The translations under genes and the position numbers were made by a program. From an uncultured Hellea sp. (GTDB lineage Bacteria; Pseudomonadota; Alphaproteobacteria; Caulobacterales; Maricaulaceae), in the NCBI GenBank assembly GCA_938007935.1, contig CALLMD010000006.1:1-64000 (forward strand): a stretch of DNA of 64,000 nucleotides, in the 5' to 3' direction. The notes beneath the pieces were generated by a model, which saw only the letters and a list, made by a program, of their open reading frames with translations, was not told the DNA's origin and made no database searches. Shown here piece by piece: positions 7,032-16,252 of this stretch; the stretch's first letter is position 1, and the number at the start of each line of letters is the position of its first letter.

Positions 7032-8815
7032 AACCGCACCTCGCCAGAGCAGATACGATCATATGTCGCCGCATCTATTTTTTCATAGGCGCCGCTAGTC
7101 GGGTCTGCATAGTAGAGCGGCTCTGAAATATTAGCGGGGTCAAATCCAGCTTTCACGAGATTTGTTTTTTTGAATTTGAAAGTACTCGTCGTTTCCGCCT
7201 CTTGCGATAAACGCAAAAATACTGGCCTTGCATAATGGGGTAAGCTCGCCTCAACATGCGCTTTCAATGCCGTCATATCAGGCTGCCCTTCTGCAATCAC
7301 TGCGGCCATGCCCGCGCGCCCATCATAACCGGGTACGCGCACACCATAAACATTAGCCTGTGTCACGCCTTTAAACTTTGAGAGCGCAGCAGCCACTTCG
7401 CCTGTAGCAACATTCTCGGCCTTCCAGCGATAAGTATCGCCAACACGGTCCATAAAGTAGAAATAGCCAAGCTTATCCCGCTTAAGCAAATCACCCGTTC
7501 TAAAATATGCATCACCTTTTTTGAAAACGTCTCGCAGAATTTTCTTTTGGGTCGCCTCTTTCGTTTGATAACCTTCAAATCGAAAACGTGCATCATCATT
7601 GCGAATTTCGGCGATAAGCTCACCAGTTTCATCGTGATCTGCCATGATACAAAACCCGTCCGAGCCACGTGGGTTCGTATTCGTATCAACATCATACCGA
7701 ATAATTTCGAGATTGAATTTAAATTTCAAATAATTTGGAACGCGCCCAACAGCACCTACCGGACCATCCAGATTTATCAGGCTCGCATTCCCCTCAGTCG
7801 CACCATAAAACTCAATAACATGTGGAATATTAAACCGTCCCACAAACCCTTCCCAAACATCAGGACGAAGGCCATTCCCAATCATCCAGCGAATTTTATG
7901 CTCACGCTCTAGGGCATGAGGCGGGGTCGAGAGTAAAAAGCGGCATAGCTCTCCAACATAGGTAAACATCGTCGCTTTATATTTGACGGCATCATCCCAA
8001 AATTTTGTCGCCGAGAATTTAGGCAACACAATCACCGCGCCGCCATTTGATATGACCGCGCCCATGCCGACAAGCCCGCCCGTCGCATGATACATTGGCA
8101 AGACCATCAACATCCGATCTTTGGGCGTTGCTTTAGCGCCGGCACCCATGCCGCGCATGTAATTTTGTGCGCGCACATGTGTAACTTTCGCAGCCTTTGG
8201 CAAACCTGTGGTGCCAGAGGTAAACATCTTCATGCATTGATCGCCCGCTTTAATACCTTTGCGCAGTGATTTGGCAGGACGGTTTGGAACTTGATCTAAG
8301 ATTGCGGCATCAAAACTTTCATAGCCGTCCACCTCACCAAATGCAGCAAAAACAGCAAGATCAAGTTTTATGTCAACCTTAGCGGCTTCAAATTGCGGCG
8401 CCATTTCATGGTCAACAATCAGCACTTTAGCCTCAGATATATTTATACAATGCGCGAGCGCAGGCCCCGTAAGTTGGTAATTTAAAAGAGCTGGAATAAC
8501 GCCAACTTTCGTTAGCCCTAGCCATAAGGGGACATATTGTGCGCGGTTACGCACAAAAACGGCAACTGTATCCCCAGCGCCGCAGCCCTGAGCTTGAATC
8601 CATGAGGCCACTTTATTGGCATAGACTTCCATATCATCATAAGTTAGCTCTACATCGCCTTCGATGAAGGCAAGGTTAGGACCAAATGCATCAATGCGCT
8701 TTTCAAGCTCATCCGCAATGAGGCGATCACTTTCCGCGTCAACATCTTTGACAGCCCGCAACATGCGGAGCAGTCCCGAGACAAATTTAAATTCGCGTTT
8801 GATAGCCGTTAGCAT
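7028..8815 (-). CDS. Long-chain/very-long-chain acyl-CoA synthetase (AMP-forming)
   Basis: 595-residue ANL-superfamily enzyme that activates fatty acids to acyl-CoA via an acyl-AMP. The P-loop-like motif 'MFTSGTTGLPKAAKVTH' and the A5-like 'EFYGATEGNASL' are present. 'YFRTGDLLKRDKLGYFYFMDR' holds the adenine/ribose-binding Asp and 'YRWKAENVATGEV' the FATP/VLACS signature. This signature places it in the SLC27-like very-long-chain group rather than classical FadD. It is the first gene of a run followed by DUF924 and DJ-1. The substrate range is not visible. Confidence 0.9.
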   Translation of the reverse strand: MLTAIKREFKFVSGLLRMLRAVKDVDAESDRLIADELEKRIDAFGPNLAFIEGDVELTYDDMEVYANKVASWIQAQGCGAGDTVAVFVRNRAQYVPLWLGLTKVGVIPALLNYQLTGPALAHCINISEAKVLIVDHEMAPQFEAAKVDIKLDLAVFAAFGEVDGYESFDAAILDQVPNRPAKSLRKGIKAGDQCMKMFTSGTTGLPKAAKVTHVRAQNYMRGMGAGAKATPKDRMLMVLPMYHATGGLVGMGAVISNGGAVIVLPKFSATKFWDDAVKYKATMFTYVGELCRFLLSTPPHALEREHKIRWMIGNGLRPDVWEGFVGRFNIPHVIEFYGATEGNASLINLDGPVGAVGRVPNYLKFKFNLEIIRYDVDTNTNPRGSDGFCIMADHDETGELIAEIRNDDARFRFEGYQTKEATQKKILRDVFKKGDAYFRTGDLLKRDKLGYFYFMDRVGDTYRWKAENVATGEVAAALSKFKGVTQANVYGVRVPGYDGRAGMAAVIAEGQPDMTALKAHVEASLPHYARPVFLRLSQEAETTSTFKFKKTNLVKAGFDPANISEPLYYADPTSGAYEKIDAATYDRICSGEVRL

Positions 8816-8880
8816 GAATAGAGTCCCAGTTTTTGAACGAACATACTGCCCTACCCTGCGGGGTCAATAAGGCGTCAAAG

Positions 8881-8909
8881 AAAAACCCCGCCGTGGGAGC
8901 AGCGGGGTT
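8881..8909 (-). terminator. Rho-independent terminator
   Basis: On the minus strand the sequence reads CCCCGC, a 10-base loop, GCGGGG, then TTTTT. It lies about 215 bases after the stop of the secreted protein gene at 9124 and before the acyl-CoA synthetase start, so it probably ends transcription of the former. The rest of the 308-base gap (8816-9123) shows no convincing gene. Confidence 0.8.
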
Positions 8910-9123
8910 ATAGGTTTGACTAACAATAATACGGCAAAGGATGAACCGTAACGTGGAATACGTACATTTTTGTAAAAACAAAAGATGTACTCTGCATTCG
9001 AATTAAGTGTTGCAACCCCCATGCCAAGAATATGATGCTCTTTTTAGGCGAAAAGACTTATTTCTGTCCCGTCTCGAACGAAAATCAGGCCTGACAGATC
9101 AAAACTGTTCCAAATTGAAACGT

Positions 9124-10671
9124 TTAACGTGTTGGGTAACCCAAAGAACTTCCGGAACTCCCGTTTGTGAGGCAGGTTCCATCAGTTTGCGGTGTTGTTC
9201 CGCTCGGACATGGCGCTGTTTGCGGCGCTGAATACCCTGGTACAGAGTATGTGGGCGGCGTATATGTCGGGCTGGAAGGTACATAGCTGGGACGCGTAAC
9301 TTGCGACGCTGCTGAGGCCTGCCGAAACCCTTCTATATAATTAGGCGGAATAAAGACGGGCAGCTCTTGACCAGAGCGATCCAAAACCAAGACGGTCAAA
9401 CCCTCAAACCGCGCGGCATCTAATCGCGCCTGTGGAATATGTAGGCTGAGCTTCTCTTCCCGCGCACATTGCGAGGCGAGTTGACGGCCACCGCGGCCAA
9501 AAAACGAGGCCATAGGCGACAAAGCCATAATACGCTTCCCGCCTAATCGGGGGGAATTACGAGATTTGATTTCCCGAGAAGATCTAACTTCATTTCTAAT
9601 TCTCGCGCGATTAGGGCGATCAGCACGCGGGCTAGAGCGCCGCGGCGTCGACTGACGTTCAGTTGTTTGTCGGCCAGTTGTTTGTCTTGGTGTGGCCCGT
9701 TGTCTTGGTGTGGCCTGAGGCAGAGCAGCCCGCGTGGGAGCTGGCGCTTGTGGGGCTGGAGCTTGCGGTGCAGCTTCTGTCCGAATACGGGGCTGAGATG
9801 TTGCCCTTTGAGGCCGCCTAGGCTCTGCGTTTTCAAGGCGGCGATTCATACGAGACCCTACGCGCGGTGACATCCCGACATTACGTGCATTTTGACCACG
9901 TCGGCGCGCCCGATCTCCATCTGTTCGGCGGCCCAGCGCTAGGCCGCGCTGTCTTTCCGGTATACGTCTGCGAGTCTCTTCATTTCTTGCGAGGTCATTA
10001 CTGCCCTGATTATCGGCCCTTGTCCTATCCTCATTATCGCGTTGCCGATCCGATCTGCGGCCCCCAAAAATGCGGCGGCCTAAACGATCACCTGCATAAT
10101 ACCCCCCAGAATAAGCATAGGGTGAATAGCCGCCATAGCCCCGCCGGCCAAAACTGTTAAAGCCGCTATAGTGACGATACGGTCTAAATAGATTTAAGTG
10201 AAAAGACGGCGCGTAATAATCTTCGTGATAATAAACCACATCGCGAATTTCTTCAGAGCATTCCAAAACATTTGCCTCGCGGCGAGTCACAGGCGCATAT
10301 TCACCTGACAGGTATACAGCCTCTTCATAGCCCCGGTTATCATAGGGATCAGCAGAGCCGGAATTATAATAAAATGAGAGATCAAGCATCGCCCCGCCGT
10401 GAACCGTTTGACCATTAATACTCACAGCCTGTCCCACAGAACGTAGCTGCGCAGTTCCTGCCAATTCACGGTCATCTTCAAAAGGGTCAAAGCTTGGAGC
10501 AATAAATTCGCGCTGACCCGTTTGCGGATTATAAGACATCTTCACATCGCTTGCGATTTGGCGCGGCGAAAGCTCAGGAAGCGCCGCGCTAAATGCAGGC
10601 GCAGCCAAAGCCGTTGTTAAAAGAAGCGCCGCGCTAAAAAGGCTGGCCCGAATGGAGGATATTTTTTTCAT
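9124..10671 (-). CDS. Secreted Arg/Pro-rich protein of unknown function
   Basis: About 515 residues from MKKISSIRAS (the ORF's Met6). A clear signal peptide has its predicted cut after AFSA. After a conserved-looking N-terminal domain (about 35-170, Tyr-rich) comes a long low-complexity region (about 180-380) rich in Arg, Pro, Gln and Thr, probably disordered. A short folded segment follows, then a Pro/Ser/Tyr tail. Near the C-terminus is CPSGTTPQTDGTCL, a two-Cys motif that recurs twice in the protein at 26440. Envelope or cell-surface location is inferred. The family is not recognised; the run of basic residues suggests binding to an anionic polymer, but that is speculative. Confidence 0.7.
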   Translation of the reverse strand: MKKISSIRASLFSAALLLTTALAAPAFSAALPELSPRQIASDVKMSYNPQTGQREFIAPSFDPFEDDRELAGTAQLRSVGQAVSINGQTVHGGAMLDLSFYYNSGSADPYDNRGYEEAVYLSGEYAPVTRREANVLECSEEIRDVVYYHEDYYAPSFHLNLFRPYRHYSGFNSFGRRGYGGYSPYAYSGGYYAGDRLGRRIFGGRRSDRQRDNEDRTRADNQGSNDLARNEETRRRIPERQRGLALGRRTDGDRARRRGQNARNVGMSPRVGSRMNRRLENAEPRRPQRATSQPRIRTEAAPQAPAPQAPAPTRAALPQATPRQRATPRQTTGRQTTERQSTPRRSSPRADRPNRARIRNEVRSSREIKSRNSPRLGGKRIMALSPMASFFGRGGRQLASQCAREEKLSLHIPQARLDAARFEGLTVLVLDRSGQELPVFIPPNYIEGFRQASAASQVTRPSYVPSSPTYTPPTYSVPGYSAPQTAPCPSGTTPQTDGTCLTNGSSGSSLGYPTR

Positions 10672-10846
10672 AATCCTCAATATCATAGCAAAACTGAGAC
10701 CATACTGAAAGCGGCGTTAACACTAGGTTCATCTTTGTAATGACGCAGCAAGGTTTGACGCGTTAGCGGCTTTTAAGATTAGCGAGCCTCACTCTCAAAG
10801 CAGTGCAAAGCTTGACTCTTACTTCAATCCATGATTTCATGGAATA

Positions 10847-11161
10847 ATGAAACAAATAAATGCTATAAAGGCGCTTAGCGCCATCGCTCATGATGGGCGC
10901 CTGTCTCTTATGCGCCGTCTTATACAAGCGGGGCCACTGGGCATGGCGTCAGGTGAGTTAGCGCAAGCTGAAAACATCAATGCAACCACAGCTTCTGCAC
11001 AGTTGCTTGTTCTATCAAATTCTGGATTGGTCAGCTCCACGCGTAACGGAAAAAGCATAGTATACACGGCCCGATATGAAACCTTTCAAAAACTTATAAG
11101 CTTCTTGATGGAAGATTGCTGTGCAGGCTCATGCTTCTCTAAGCCTGAGACGATACCATAA
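10847..11161 (+). CDS. ArsR-family metal/metalloid-responsive repressor
   Basis: 104 residues, a winged-helix ArsR/SmtB regulator. The helix-turn-helix 'GELAQAENINATTASAQLLVL' and the wing 'VSSTRNGKSIVYTARYE' are typical. The C-terminus has a Cys cluster, EDCCAGSC, like the one used by some ArsR proteins to sense As(III) or soft metals. Its TAA overlaps the ATG of the next gene (TAATG), so the two are translationally coupled and the repressor most likely controls its own operon. No arsenate reductase or efflux gene is nearby, so the inducer is unknown. Confidence 0.85.
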   Translation: MKQINAIKALSAIAHDGRLSLMRRLIQAGPLGMASGELAQAENINATTASAQLLVLSNSGLVSSTRNGKSIVYTARYETFQKLISFLMEDCCAGSCFSKPETIP

Positions 11162-12399
11162 TGTTGATTGATGACATTGCCCTGACCCAAAATAGTGATT
11201 GCTATTGTTGGCCCATTGAACGTGCCAAAATTATCGACAAAATAAATGCGCAGGGTGCAGCCTATAATATGGACGAGATGCTTAAGGCACGCCCCCATTA
11301 CTTTGCCAGCACAGCCGTCTTTCTATCACCCGCTATTCGCGAAGCTATGATTAGGCAAATTCGCGCTATCGAGGAGGTCATAAAACTCCCCAAATTCGTC
11401 AAAGACATTCAAAACCGAAATCCCAGCTTCTCATATATCCCTGACACCAAAGGCGTCTTTATGGGATATGATTTTCACATCACAGATAACGGCCCGCGCC
11501 TGATCGAGATAAATTCAAATGCAGGCGGGGCTTTTATCGTCGATATGCTGGAACAAAGCGTTGGAACATCCTCTGGAAACTTTTCTGCACGTATAACGCA
11601 GATGTTTAAAGCCGAGCTTGACAGCTCAAGCCCTTCGCGCCCGCTAAATTCAATTGCCATCGTTGATGAGGCCCCAGAAGGTCAATATCATTATCCCGAT
11701 ATGTGCCTCGCAAAATCATTACTCGAAGCACAGGGTCTTTATGTGGTGATTGTAGCTCCCCAAGCCCTCACATTAAAAGACGGCGCGCTTTATTACGGCG
11801 AGGTTCAAATTGATCTGGTCTATAATCGTCTTACTGATTTTGATCTGACCGAACCGCAAAACGCCGTAATAAAACAGGCCTATGAAACGGAGGCCGCCGT
11901 GATAACACCTGCCCCGCATCACCATGCCCTTTTTGCTGATAAGCGCAATTTGACCTTACTTAGTGACCAAGAAAAACTTGCCGATTACGGAGCCTCCGCC
12001 GCCCTTCGTAAAACCTTAGAGGCTATTCCCAAGACGGTTATAGTGACCCCAGAAAACGCCGACGAGATGTGGGAGCAAAGACGTCAGCTTTTCTTAAAAC
12101 CAAAGTCTGGCTTTGGTAGTCGCGGGGCATTTCGCGGGGCAAAACTCACAAAGAAAGTATGGCTGCAAATTCTAGAAGGCGGATATATCGCGCAGGATTT
12201 AATCACACCACCCCTACGCGCTGTGACGGTGAATGGTCAAAAAATTTCGCTCAAATTTGATGTCAGAGTTTACACCTATGACGGTAAGCCGCTTTTATTT
12301 GCAGCGCGGGTCTATCAAGGACAGACCACAAACCTGCGAACAGCCGGAGGCGGCCTCGCCCCCGTTATTCATATTTCAGCTGCTATGAGGTGCGGATAA
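11161..12399 (+). CDS. ATP-grasp-like protein of unknown substrate, ArsR-linked
   Basis: 412 residues, not assigned to a named enzyme. Two segments look like ATP-grasp elements: 'GPRLIEINSNAGGAFIVDML', with a metal-binding E-x-N, and 'LFLKPKSGFGSRGAFRG', with the Lys and a Gly-rich loop. Their order (E-x-N first, Lys/Gly loop later) differs from classical ATP-grasp and suggests a circularly permuted member, as in the glutathionylspermidine-synthase-like group. Near the N-terminus 'DCYCWPIERA' carries two Cys. Coupled to an ArsR with a Cys-rich tail, it may make or modify a thiol or peptide in response to metal stress; this is inference. No signal peptide. Confidence 0.55.
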   Translation: MLIDDIALTQNSDCYCWPIERAKIIDKINAQGAAYNMDEMLKARPHYFASTAVFLSPAIREAMIRQIRAIEEVIKLPKFVKDIQNRNPSFSYIPDTKGVFMGYDFHITDNGPRLIEINSNAGGAFIVDMLEQSVGTSSGNFSARITQMFKAELDSSSPSRPLNSIAIVDEAPEGQYHYPDMCLAKSLLEAQGLYVVIVAPQALTLKDGALYYGEVQIDLVYNRLTDFDLTEPQNAVIKQAYETEAAVITPAPHHHALFADKRNLTLLSDQEKLADYGASAALRKTLEAIPKTVIVTPENADEMWEQRRQLFLKPKSGFGSRGAFRGAKLTKKVWLQILEGGYIAQDLITPPLRAVTVNGQKISLKFDVRVYTYDGKPLLFAARVYQGQTTNLRTAGGGLAPVIHISAAMRCG

Positions 12400-12413
12400 C
12401 CGCACCAGTAGTT

Positions 12414-13250
12414 TTACTCAGCCTCAGCGAAGCCGCATTGGCGTTTTTCCATGGCGATTTGCTTGGTCAGGCGAACCGCGTTTTGGGCATAGGCCTCTGT
12501 CACGGAGCCACTATTGACGACCTTACCGCGCAGCGTACTGACATCTTCGCAAAGATGGAAAACAAGTTTTGAAGCTGACTTTTTAGCGCCGTCTTTGGGC
12601 GCAATCCAGTAAACAACGTCTTGACCATTTGTCGCCTCAGCTACGGCTTCTGTATCTTTGGCAATATCTTGCGCTTGGGCCGCGACTTCTGGTGAGCAAG
12701 CCGTGGTCGGCTGCTTGGCTTTGATTTGCGCGGCGCAAGCATTCATATCTTCAGTATATTGTTCAGTCGATGGCGGATTAAAATCAACCCCGACAACCGT
12801 AGCCAAAGCGGCCAAAGCAACGCCGACACCACCCGCGATTTTCTTATTCTTGGGGTCCATATCTTTATCAAGAAAGATCAAGGCCAATAGCGGAAGGAAG
12901 GCAATCACCGTGATAATGGCGCCCAGTTGGTTTTGAACGAAAAACTTGAACGGCTCGGCTTTTGTCGCAGGGTCATGCTTATTGGCCGCTTTCCACATCA
13001 AGCTACCCGCAATCGCGAAGACAGCGATAGCGATTAGGATACCAATTAAAAGCGGGAGGTTACCGTCATCAAACTTATTCTTCAGGAGCATCATAACCCC
13101 GAAAATCTCTGCGCCTATGGCGACGATCCAAGAAAGAGAGGCAAAAATACGAAGCTTTTTGGCTTTACCTTTTTGGTCCTGTGTGGCGGCCCAAGCTTTG
13201 GTAATATCTGTTTCGCCAGCTGTTTCTGCGGCTTGTTTTTCATCAGACAT
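12414..13250 (-). CDS. Inner-membrane protein of unknown function
   Basis: 278 residues. A charged N-terminal cytoplasmic segment (about 40) is followed by three or four hydrophobic stretches at about 38-58, 68-88, 108-128 and possibly 140-155. A C-terminal region with spaced Cys and Lys/Ala-rich sequence follows and is probably periplasmic. No family recognised. It faces the ATP-grasp gene tail to tail with a 14-base gap. A typical proteobacterial base composition and clean reading frame support it as a real gene. Confidence 0.65.
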   Translation of the reverse strand: MSDEKQAAETAGETDITKAWAATQDQKGKAKKLRIFASLSWIVAIGAEIFGVMMLLKNKFDDGNLPLLIGILIAIAVFAIAGSLMWKAANKHDPATKAEPFKFFVQNQLGAIITVIAFLPLLALIFLDKDMDPKNKKIAGGVGVALAALATVVGVDFNPPSTEQYTEDMNACAAQIKAKQPTTACSPEVAAQAQDIAKDTEAVAEATNGQDVVYWIAPKDGAKKSASKLVFHLCEDVSTLRGKVVNSGSVTEAYAQNAVRLTKQIAMEKRQCGFAEAE

Positions 13251-13303
13251 GTAAAGTCCCCCTTATGTCATAGACTCATTTAGAGGCGTTTTAGCAGAAA
13301 AGA

Positions 13304-13333
13304 CAAAAAATGCGAGGGCAATTTCAGCTGCCC
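13304..13333 (-). terminator. Rho-independent terminator downstream of prs
   Basis: On the minus strand: GGGCA, an 8-base loop, TGCCC, then TCGCATTTTTT. It begins about 20 bases after the prs stop codon. The stem is short, so it may be modest in strength. Confidence 0.6.
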
Positions 13334-13352
13334 ATGACCTATCAAAATCCGC

Positions 13353-14294
13353 CTAACCAAAGAGCTTAGACACGCTCTCATCATTGGCAATACGGCGGAT
13401 AGCTTCGCCCATAAGGGTTGCGACCGACACTTCGCGAATTTTTTCGCAATCTTTGACCTTTTGCGGCTGCGCAATCGAGTCAGAAATCACGACTTCTGTC
13501 AGCTGTGAATTCGTGATGCTCTCAACAGCCGGGTCAGAAAGGACGCCGTGGGTAATATAGGCTGACACGCTATTTGCGCCTTGATCTTTAAGAGCCTTGG
13601 CCGCTTTACAGATTGTGCCGCCACTATCAATAATATCATCATAGAGAATACAGCTACGGCCTGCGACATCACCAATAATATTCATGACTTCGCTCTCGCC
13701 CGCTTTGGGACGGCGCTTATCCACAATAGCAATATCGGCATCAAATTGTTTGGCGATAGAGCGCGTACGCACAACCCCGCCCGTATCGGGGGAGACAAAT
13801 AAAAGGCTATCACGGTCTTTTTTCGAAAATCTGTCTTTAATATCGTCAACAAAGACGGGCTGTCCAAAAAGATTATCCGTCGGGATATCAAAGAAGCCTT
13901 GTATCTGTCCCGCGTGTAGATCAGCCGTTAAAACACGGTGCGCGCCAGCTTTTGAAATAAGGTTTGCCACAAGCTTGGCTGAGATTGGCGTGCGCCCGCC
14001 CGTCTTACGGTCCTGACGCGCATAGCCAAAATAAGGGATAACGGCTGTTATACGCTGCGCCGAAGCACGGACCAAAGCATCAATCAGGATAAGCAATTCC
14101 ATAAGGTGGTCATTGGCGGGAGCCGATGTCGGCTGAATAAGGAAAATATCCTCCCCGCGGACATTCTCATTAATCTTGGCGAAAATTTCTTGATCACGGA
14201 AACGCTCAATATCAACAGAGGTCAGAGGTACATCTAAAAAATCGGCAATGCCGCGCGCCAAGGGTTCATTGGCGGTTCCGCTGATCAGTTTCAT
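13353..14294 (-). CDS. prs: Ribose-phosphate pyrophosphokinase
   Basis: Makes PRPP from ribose-5-phosphate and ATP for purine, pyrimidine, His, Trp and NAD synthesis. Start set at [13 protein letters not shown] (ATG 14292-14294) for 313 residues, the usual length; the ORF's extra 17 codons are not conserved. Motifs: the ATP-binding flexible region '[21 protein letters not shown]', '[10 protein letters not shown]', '[14 protein letters not shown]' and the PRPP-binding loop '[14 protein letters not shown]'. Cytoplasmic hexamer in known members. A terminator follows. Confidence 0.97.
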   Translation of the reverse strand: MKLISGTANEPLARGIADFLDVPLTSVDIERFRDQEIFAKINENVRGEDIFLIQPTSAPANDHLMELLILIDALVRASAQRITAVIPYFGYARQDRKTGGRTPISAKLVANLISKAGAHRVLTADLHAGQIQGFFDIPTDNLFGQPVFVDDIKDRFSKKDRDSLLFVSPDTGGVVRTRSIAKQFDADIAIVDKRRPKAGESEVMNIIGDVAGRSCILYDDIIDSGGTICKAAKALKDQGANSVSAYITHGVLSDPAVESITNSQLTEVVISDSIAQPQKVKDCEKIREVSVATLMGEAIRRIANDESVSKLFG

Positions 14295-14360
14295 GTGCTC
14301 ATTCACCTTTGGAGCTATATTTATTGGGGCTTCCTTAAGACCCAAAGACAGCGATGTAAA

Positions 14361-15146
14361 TCACTCAGTGAGGATTATTGCGGATATATTGCGGCCATAC
14401 CCTTTAACGTCCTGATGCGTATTATAACGATAGCTAAAATAGTCATCTGGCTGGCCATAAGTACAGTCCGGCAAAGCGTCGATTCGGGTGAGGCCTTCAT
14501 CATGGAGCCTTGCGAGTATAAAGCGCTTTAAGTCAAAATGAGGCTTATCGCTTTCAGTATTTAATCTGAAAAAACGATCATATGTTTCGTCTTCGGCGAC
14601 GAAGCTATCACGAAACTCATGACCCACTTCGTAATTGGGCTGGCTTATGCAAGGCCCGAGCACAGCGCGGATATTCTCGCGCGAGGCCCCAATTGTTTCC
14701 ATAGCCCGTATCGTCTCTGTCGTGACGCCAGACAATGCGCCTTTCCAGCCCGCATGACAGGCACCTATAACTTTGGCTTCTGGATCAGAAAATAGCACAG
14801 GCCCACAATCTGCGGATAAAGCCGAGATGGCCAAGCCCGTGGTCTTAGTTACAAATCCATCGGCCTGTGGCAAAGCCCCAGAGATTGGGTCCGTAAATGG
14901 CGCGTCAATAATAAGAACATCAGCGCTATGAATTTGTGACAGGCTCATCAGGCAGCCTACTGACGTGCCTAATGCGCCCGCTACTAAGGCCCGGTTAGCT
15001 TGTATATTGTCAGAAGCATCATCAGACCCGGCCCCGACATTTAAACTCTCATATTGGTTTTGGGAGACACCGCCTTGGCGGCCAAAAAACCCATGGGCAA
15101 CGCCATCATGGGATAAATACTCATGCGTTTTGAACGACACACTCAT
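14361..15146 (-). CDS. pgeF: PgeF/YfiH/LACC1 family purine nucleoside phosphorylase-like (multicopper polyphenol oxidase) protein
   Basis: 261 residues of the YfiH/DUF152 family. The zinc-site motifs are visible: 'SQIHSADVLI', 'ADCGPVLFSD' and 'CHAGWKGALSGV', with the conserved His-Cys-His ligands. Family members have been shown to act on purine nucleosides (LACC1/FAMIN-type) and to help peptidoglycan editing in E. coli (PgeF); older annotation calls them laccases. The ATG overlaps the stop of the methyltransferase gene as ATGA. It belongs to the conserved alphaproteobacterial lgt/MidA/pgeF cluster. Confidence 0.9.
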   Translation of the reverse strand: MSVSFKTHEYLSHDGVAHGFFGRQGGVSQNQYESLNVGAGSDDASDNIQANRALVAGALGTSVGCLMSLSQIHSADVLIIDAPFTDPISGALPQADGFVTKTTGLAISALSADCGPVLFSDPEAKVIGACHAGWKGALSGVTTETIRAMETIGASRENIRAVLGPCISQPNYEVGHEFRDSFVAEDETYDRFFRLNTESDKPHFDLKRFILARLHDEGLTRIDALPDCTYGQPDDYFSYRYNTHQDVKGYGRNISAIILTE

Positions 15147-16252
15147 AAAATGTCTCTAAAGCCAAGCGGCACCATCAGGCCGTCGGATTGAAAACAAATC
15201 GCTTTGAATAACTCGCCCATTTCATCGGCTGCTGTGAGGCGGTGTAACTGCCGCCCTATTTTGTCTTTGGACTCAGGTTTCGCGCGCGACAGACTGACGG
15301 CGCGTAATTCGAGGCCAAGCTTAGATAAGAACTCTCGCTGATAGACAGGCGGCGTCACGGCCAGCTGGATTTTATGTGCAAGCTCAACAAGCGCCCCAAA
15401 ATCAACGCGCGCGGTTAAATCCGTATTGCCTGGATCAGAAAATACGCCGACTTTTTCATGACGTTTTAGGGCCTGTAAGGTATCGCCAAATTCCGTAGCT
15501 TCTGGTCCATAATCAATAAATAGGGCGCGGCCCAAATTATCTTCGAACCTTGCTTTGAGCTGATCTAATATCTGAGCATTTGCGGGACATATCTCAAGCA
15601 GCTCATCCGTCTTGGCTTCGCTCTGCGCCGCAGGTAATATCTGCTGCACGGTTTCAGATATAACAACCGGCGAGACGGCAAAGCGTAACTGCCTTTCCTC
15701 ATAAGTGACCATACGTTCTTGCCAGCCCCCTGCCCCTGCAAAAGGGTCTTTTTGAATGAACTGACGGATAGGCAAGCAATCCAAAAACTCATTGCCTATG
15801 ATAAGGGTTACGCCGGGCTCAACGCTGGCAATATCGGAGGCCCAGCTAACAGGACAAGGCGCATCAGCCAGAGTTTTAGCCTGAACAGCCTCTAACGCAG
15901 ATGATGCCTCGATGAGGGTCACGCGTACGGCGTTGAGGAAATCTGGGGCAAGTTTTGCGGCGCGAAGAATATCGCTCATCATTATCCCGCGGCCCGGGCC
16001 ATATTCAACGAGCTGCAACGTTTCAGGCCGTCCCATATCTTGCCAGCTTTGAATGCACCAAAGCCCTAACACTTCGCCAAACATCTGGCTTATTTCTGGC
16101 GCGGTTATAAAATCGCCATCACTGCCCAGCGGGTCCCGGGTCGGGTAATACCCATCAACAGGGTCCAGCAAGCAGAGCGTCATATATTCAGCGACAGAAA
16201 TCGGGCCTTCGGCCTCAATCTTTGCTATTAAGCGCTCTCTTAGACGGCTCAT
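15143..16252 (-). CDS. MidA/NDUFAF7-like SAM-dependent methyltransferase
   Basis: 369 residues. Family signatures: 'YYPTRDPLGSDGDFITAPE' near the N-terminus, the SAM-binding 'LVEYGPGRGIMMSDIL' and 'IIGNEFLDCLPIRQF'. The mitochondrial homologue NDUFAF7 dimethylates an Arg of a complex I subunit (NDUFS2); bacterial members are presumed to act on a similar target. The start overlaps the lgt stop (TAATG) and its stop overlaps pgeF, so translation is coupled across lgt, this gene and pgeF. Confidence 0.9.
   Translation of the reverse strand: MSRLRERLIAKIEAEGPISVAEYMTLCLLDPVDGYYPTRDPLGSDGDFITAPEISQMFGEVLGLWCIQSWQDMGRPETLQLVEYGPGRGIMMSDILRAAKLAPDFLNAVRVTLIEASSALEAVQAKTLADAPCPVSWASDIASVEPGVTLIIGNEFLDCLPIRQFIQKDPFAGAGGWQERMVTYEERQLRFAVSPVVISETVQQILPAAQSEAKTDELLEICPANAQILDQLKARFEDNLGRALFIDYGPEATEFGDTLQALKRHEKVGVFSDPGNTDLTARVDFGALVELAHKIQLAVTPPVYQREFLSKLGLELRAVSLSRAKPESKDKIGRQLHRLTAADEMGELFKAICFQSDGLMVPLGFRDIL

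Noticed and set aside
9007-9231. 74-residue plus-strand ORF
   Set aside because: Antisense to the secreted-protein gene; no support.
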